Below, in pieces: positions 5,501 through 7,438 of a stretch of 7,438 nt of DNA (positions are counted from its first letter, which is position 1; each line of letters begins with the position of its first letter). The stretch spans positions 1 to 7,438 of the forward strand of contig JANYGM010000023.1 of assembly GCA_025362415.1 (NCBI GenBank), in the 5' to 3' direction. The notes beneath the pieces are model-generated. The model did no database searches. It was not told the origin of the DNA and was given only the letters and a program-made list of their open reading frames with translations. Source of the DNA: a bacterium (GTDB lineage Bacteria; Bacteroidota; Bacteroidia; Cytophagales; Thermonemataceae). A program made the position numbers and the translations under genes.

Positions 5501-6757
5501 ATGAAAAATATACAAAAAAATATCATCAAAATCATTGTTTTATTTATTGGAATAATACAATTTTCTTGTTCTCAAAAAGAACATAATCACGAAGAAAAAT
5601 CTGCCACAACAAGCAAAGAAATTGCGCAAAAAGAGAAAGAAACTACTCATTTGGTAGAAATCTCTGAAAAGCAATTCCAAACCAGTAATATCACGCTTGG
5701 CGCAACGCAAATGCGTAATATGAGTAGCACACTCAAAGTAAACGGTATTTTGGACGTTCCACCACAAAATATTGTGAGTGTGTCGGCTATTATGGGCGGT
5801 TTTGTGCGCAAAACAGACCTTTTGCAAGGTATGAAAGTTGGGCGTGGGCAACTTTTGGCATTGATAGAAAATCCTGATTTTATCCAGATTCAGCAAGATT
5901 ATTTAGAAGGAAAGGCTAAAATTGAGTATCTTTTGCAAGAATACAAACGTCAAAATGAACTTTCTAAGGAAAATACAGGTGCTTTGAAGGTATTTCAGCA
6001 GGTGGCATCAGAATTAAAGATGCTTCAAGCACGTCAAAATGGCTTGGAAATGCGTATGCAAACCATTGGTATCAATAAATACCAAGTTGATGCAGGCAAA
6101 ATAACCAGTACTATTGGCATTTATTCGCCCATTTCTGGGTATGTTACTACTATCAATGTGAATGTTGGGAAGTATGTAAATATGTCTGATGTTTTGTTTG
6201 AAATAGTTGATACAGAGCATCTTCACGCAGAATTAACGGTTTTTGAGAAAGATTTTCATAAGGTAAAAGAAGGGCAAAAAATCCGTTTTGTACTCAGTAA
6301 TGAAACAGAGGAACGCACCGCAAAAGTGTATCTTATCAACCGCAAAATTAATGAAGACCGCACTGTACGTATTCACGCTCATATAGATGTAGAAGATACT
6401 AAACTGCTTCCTAACACTTATTTAAAGGCTTTTATTGAACTTGGCGAGGCAAATGTGCCTACTGTTCCAGAGGAAAGTATTGTTACAGATGAAGAAAAAA
6501 CGTATATTTTTATCTCAAAAGGAAAAAAACAAGAAAAGGATAAAACTACGAATAGTACAATTACGAACTATCATTTTGAAAAATTGGAAGTACGCACAGG
6601 TGTTAGTGAAAATGGTTTTGTAGAAGTAATTTTTGATACAAAAAATAACAAAGATTTTGACTACAAAACTGCGCAAATTGTCCTAAAAGGTGCAAATTCA
6701 TTACTTTCTCAAATGAAAAATGCAGCAGAAACAGGTGACGAGCCACACGGACATTAA
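5501..6757 (+). CDS. czcB: RND periplasmic adaptor (membrane fusion) lipoprotein, CzcB-like
   Basis: This is the third subunit of the CBA efflux complex, linking the inner-membrane pump to the TolC-like channel in the periplasm. It has 418 residues. Residues 1-23 are a lipoprotein signal (hydrophobic IIKIIVLFIGIIQFSC, lipid-anchored Cys23). A split barrel-sandwich/lipoyl-like domain follows: first half about 91-125 (VSAIMGGFVRKTDLLQGMKV, GQLLALIENPD), helical hairpin about 126-190, second half about 205-237 (GIYSPISGYVTTINVNVGKY). Then come a beta-barrel domain (about 240-315) and a membrane-proximal domain (about 320-400). Histidines cluster at both ends (H28, H30; H416, H418), plausible metal-handling sites. 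ATG 5501 is the only start giving the full lipoprotein signal. No Shine-Dalgarno sequence is seen, and a REP hairpin ends 11 bases upstream. Metal specificity is inferred from the operon. Confidence 0.94.
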   Translation: MKNIQKNIIKIIVLFIGIIQFSCSQKEHNHEEKSATTSKEIAQKEKETTHLVEISEKQFQTSNITLGATQMRNMSSTLKVNGILDVPPQNIVSVSAIMGGFVRKTDLLQGMKVGRGQLLALIENPDFIQIQQDYLEGKAKIEYLLQEYKRQNELSKENTGALKVFQQVASELKMLQARQNGLEMRMQTIGINKYQVDAGKITSTIGIYSPISGYVTTINVNVGKYVNMSDVLFEIVDTEHLHAELTVFEKDFHKVKEGQKIRFVLSNETEERTAKVYLINRKINEDRTVRIHAHIDVEDTKLLPNTYLKAFIELGEANVPTVPEESIVTDEEKTYIFISKGKKQEKDKTTNSTITNYHFEKLEVRTGVSENGFVEVIFDTKNNKDFDYKTAQIVLKGANSLLSQMKNAAETGDEPHGH

Positions 6758-6780
6758 CTAGTTTAAGCTAATTTTGTAAA

Positions 6781-6809
6781 CTGTTCAAGCAGCCTCTATG
6801 AACGGTTTT
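6781..6809 (+). terminator. Possible weak intrinsic terminator after the adaptor gene
   Basis: CTGTTCA (6781-6787) and TGAACGG (6799-6805) can pair over 7 bp with one G-T wobble around an 11-nt loop, followed by TTTT (6806-6809). It lies 23 bp past the adaptor stop. The stem is short and the T-run brief, so it is only a candidate. Confidence 0.35.
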
Positions 6810-6879
6810 AGACAACACCACAAAAAACATTAGTACCAGAATTTTTTAATAAGGCAAAAGTACACTAATAAGCCCATTT

Positions 6880-6904
6880 TTGCAAATATTAGTCTTATTT
6901 GCAA
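6880..6904. promoter_or_regulatory. 8-bp inverted repeat, possible operator
   Basis: TTGCAAAT (6880-6887) and ATTTGCAA (6897-6904) are perfect inverted copies 9 bp apart. The 17-bp centre-to-centre distance (about 1.6 helical turns) is not ideal for a simple dimeric repressor. It lies about 55 bp upstream of the predicted promoter of the next gene. The repeat is AT-rich, so chance is possible. Confidence 0.3.
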
Positions 6905-6919
6905 CAAAGTTGTTGATAA

Positions 6920-6947
6920 TTCGTATTTTGTAATTTGTAATTCGTAA
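6920..6947. repeat. Four tandem heptamers TTYGTAW in a promoter region
   Basis: Contiguous copies TTCGTAT, TTTGTAA, TTTGTAA and TTCGTAA occupy 6920-6947 without gaps. The TTTG of the third copy is positioned as the -33 element of the predicted promoter. The array could be a slippage-prone tract or a cluster of protein-binding sites. Confidence 0.7.
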
Positions 6948-6965
6948 TTGTTTTCTGTATATTTG
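6934..6965 (+). promoter_or_regulatory. Bacteroidota-type promoter of the DUF3276 gene
   Basis: TTTG (6934-6937), 20 bp, then TATATTTG (6958-6965), a perfect match to the -7 consensus TAnnTTTG. Transcription would start near 6971, giving a leader of about 45 nt before the GTG at 7017. The region follows the adaptor gene by about 200 bp, so the DUF3276 gene is likely a separate transcription unit. Confidence 0.6.
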
Positions 6966-7016
6966 CAACGAAAAAATTAAAGATAAAATCAGTTCAACCT
7001 AAAAATTTATAGAATA

Positions 7017-7438
7017 GTGCAAGAGAATAACCAAGACAGAACAGAAATCTACTCTCAGAAAATCAAGGCTGGAAAAAGAACGTACTTCTTTGACGTGAAA
7101 TCAACACGTGCCAACGACTATTACATGACTGTAACAGAAAGCAAAAAACGCTTTCACGACGGCGGTTTTGTGTATGAAAAACATAAAATTTTCCTCTATA
7201 AAGAAGATTTTATCAAATTTGTGCAAGCCCTCACAGAAACAGTTGACCATATCAAAAACGAGCTAATGCCAGGTTTTGACTTTGAACAATTTGCGTTAGA
7301 ACGTGAAGAAAGCTACAATAACTACCGTTTGGAGCAAGAAAACCTACAAAATTCTGGACAAAATACACCTGCAAATGCAACTAACCAAGCTAATGCAAGT
7401 GTTGAATCTGAAATAGTAGCAGAAGATGACAATAGCGA
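7017..7438 (+). CDS. DUF3276 (PUR-alpha-like nucleic-acid-binding) protein, 3' end outside the window
   Basis: This is a small cytoplasmic protein of the DUF3276/PUR family, related to the Borrelia regulator BpuR, thought to bind single-stranded nucleic acid; its cellular role in Bacteroidota is not settled. 140 codons are visible and the frame runs off the window. Recognition rests on EIYSQKIKAGKRTYFFDVKS (10-29), NDYYMTVTESKKRF (33-46), FVYEKHKIFLYKEDFIKFV (51-69) and the helix ETVDHIKNELMPG (74-86), the complete single PUR repeat in order. After about residue 100 a low-complexity Asn/Gln/Ala/Glu tail begins. GTG 7017 is chosen because the frame is closed by TAA at 6984 with no other ATG/GTG/TTG between, and the first in-frame ATG (Met37) would destroy the domain. 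It has no evident link to the efflux genes. Confidence 0.9.
   Translation, partial: MQENNQDRTEIYSQKIKAGKRTYFFDVKSTRANDYYMTVTESKKRFHDGGFVYEKHKIFLYKEDFIKFVQALTETVDHIKNELMPGFDFEQFALEREESYNNYRLEQENLQNSGQNTPANATNQANASVESEIVAEDDNS

Noticed and set aside
5501..5570. Bacteroidota surface-lipoprotein export signal after Cys23
   Set aside because: SQKEHNH has only a loose acidic/lysine pattern; an adaptor must face the periplasm, so export to the surface is not supported.
6435..6623. 62-codon frame inside the adaptor gene
   Set aside because: A Lys/Leu-rich out-of-frame shadow of the adaptor coding sequence.

Overview
The window looks like chromosomal DNA from a Bacteroidota bacterium, probably of the Cytophagales/Flexibacter type. 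The DNA is AT-rich with A/T-ending codons, there are no clear Shine-Dalgarno sequences, and there are TAnnTTTG-type -7 promoter elements. It also encodes a DUF3276 (PUR-like) protein, a family typical of this phylum. The genus cannot be fixed from sequence alone.

Layout. Bases 1-3084 encode most of a CzcA/CusA-type heavy-metal RND pump whose first roughly 65-70 codons lie upstream of the window. Its central cytoplasmic linker carries an in-frame 115-bp GC-rich palindromic repeat (1352-1466). A short minus-strand ORF (3096-3299) fills the gap to a TolC-family outer-membrane channel gene (3351-4616). Bases 4629-5489 hold a Y1 (HUH) IS200-like transposase gene, 4745-5206, flanked on both sides by inverted pairs of 21-nt hairpins. 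One hairpin type has a GTAG/CTAC tetranucleotide at its foot, as in REP elements served by REP-associated tyrosine transposases (RAYTs). The periplasmic adaptor (CzcB-like lipoprotein, 5501-6757) starts 11 bases after the last hairpin. A promoter region with four tandem heptamers then leads into a GTG-started DUF3276 gene (7017 to the window end).

How it fits together. CzcA (inner membrane), the adaptor and the TolC-like channel form one tripartite CBA efflux complex. The TM4 motif DFGLIVDGAV points to divalent cations (Co/Zn/Cd class) rather than Cu(I)/Ag(I). The gene set is interrupted by an antisense ORF between the pump and channel genes and by the transposase/REP cluster between the channel and adaptor genes, so adaptor expression may be partly uncoupled from the other two or shaped by hairpins in the mRNA.

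The most interesting parts are the RAYT-like transposase with three or four generations of its hairpin pairs, several visibly decayed, and the separate palindromic repeat that has become part of the pump protein.
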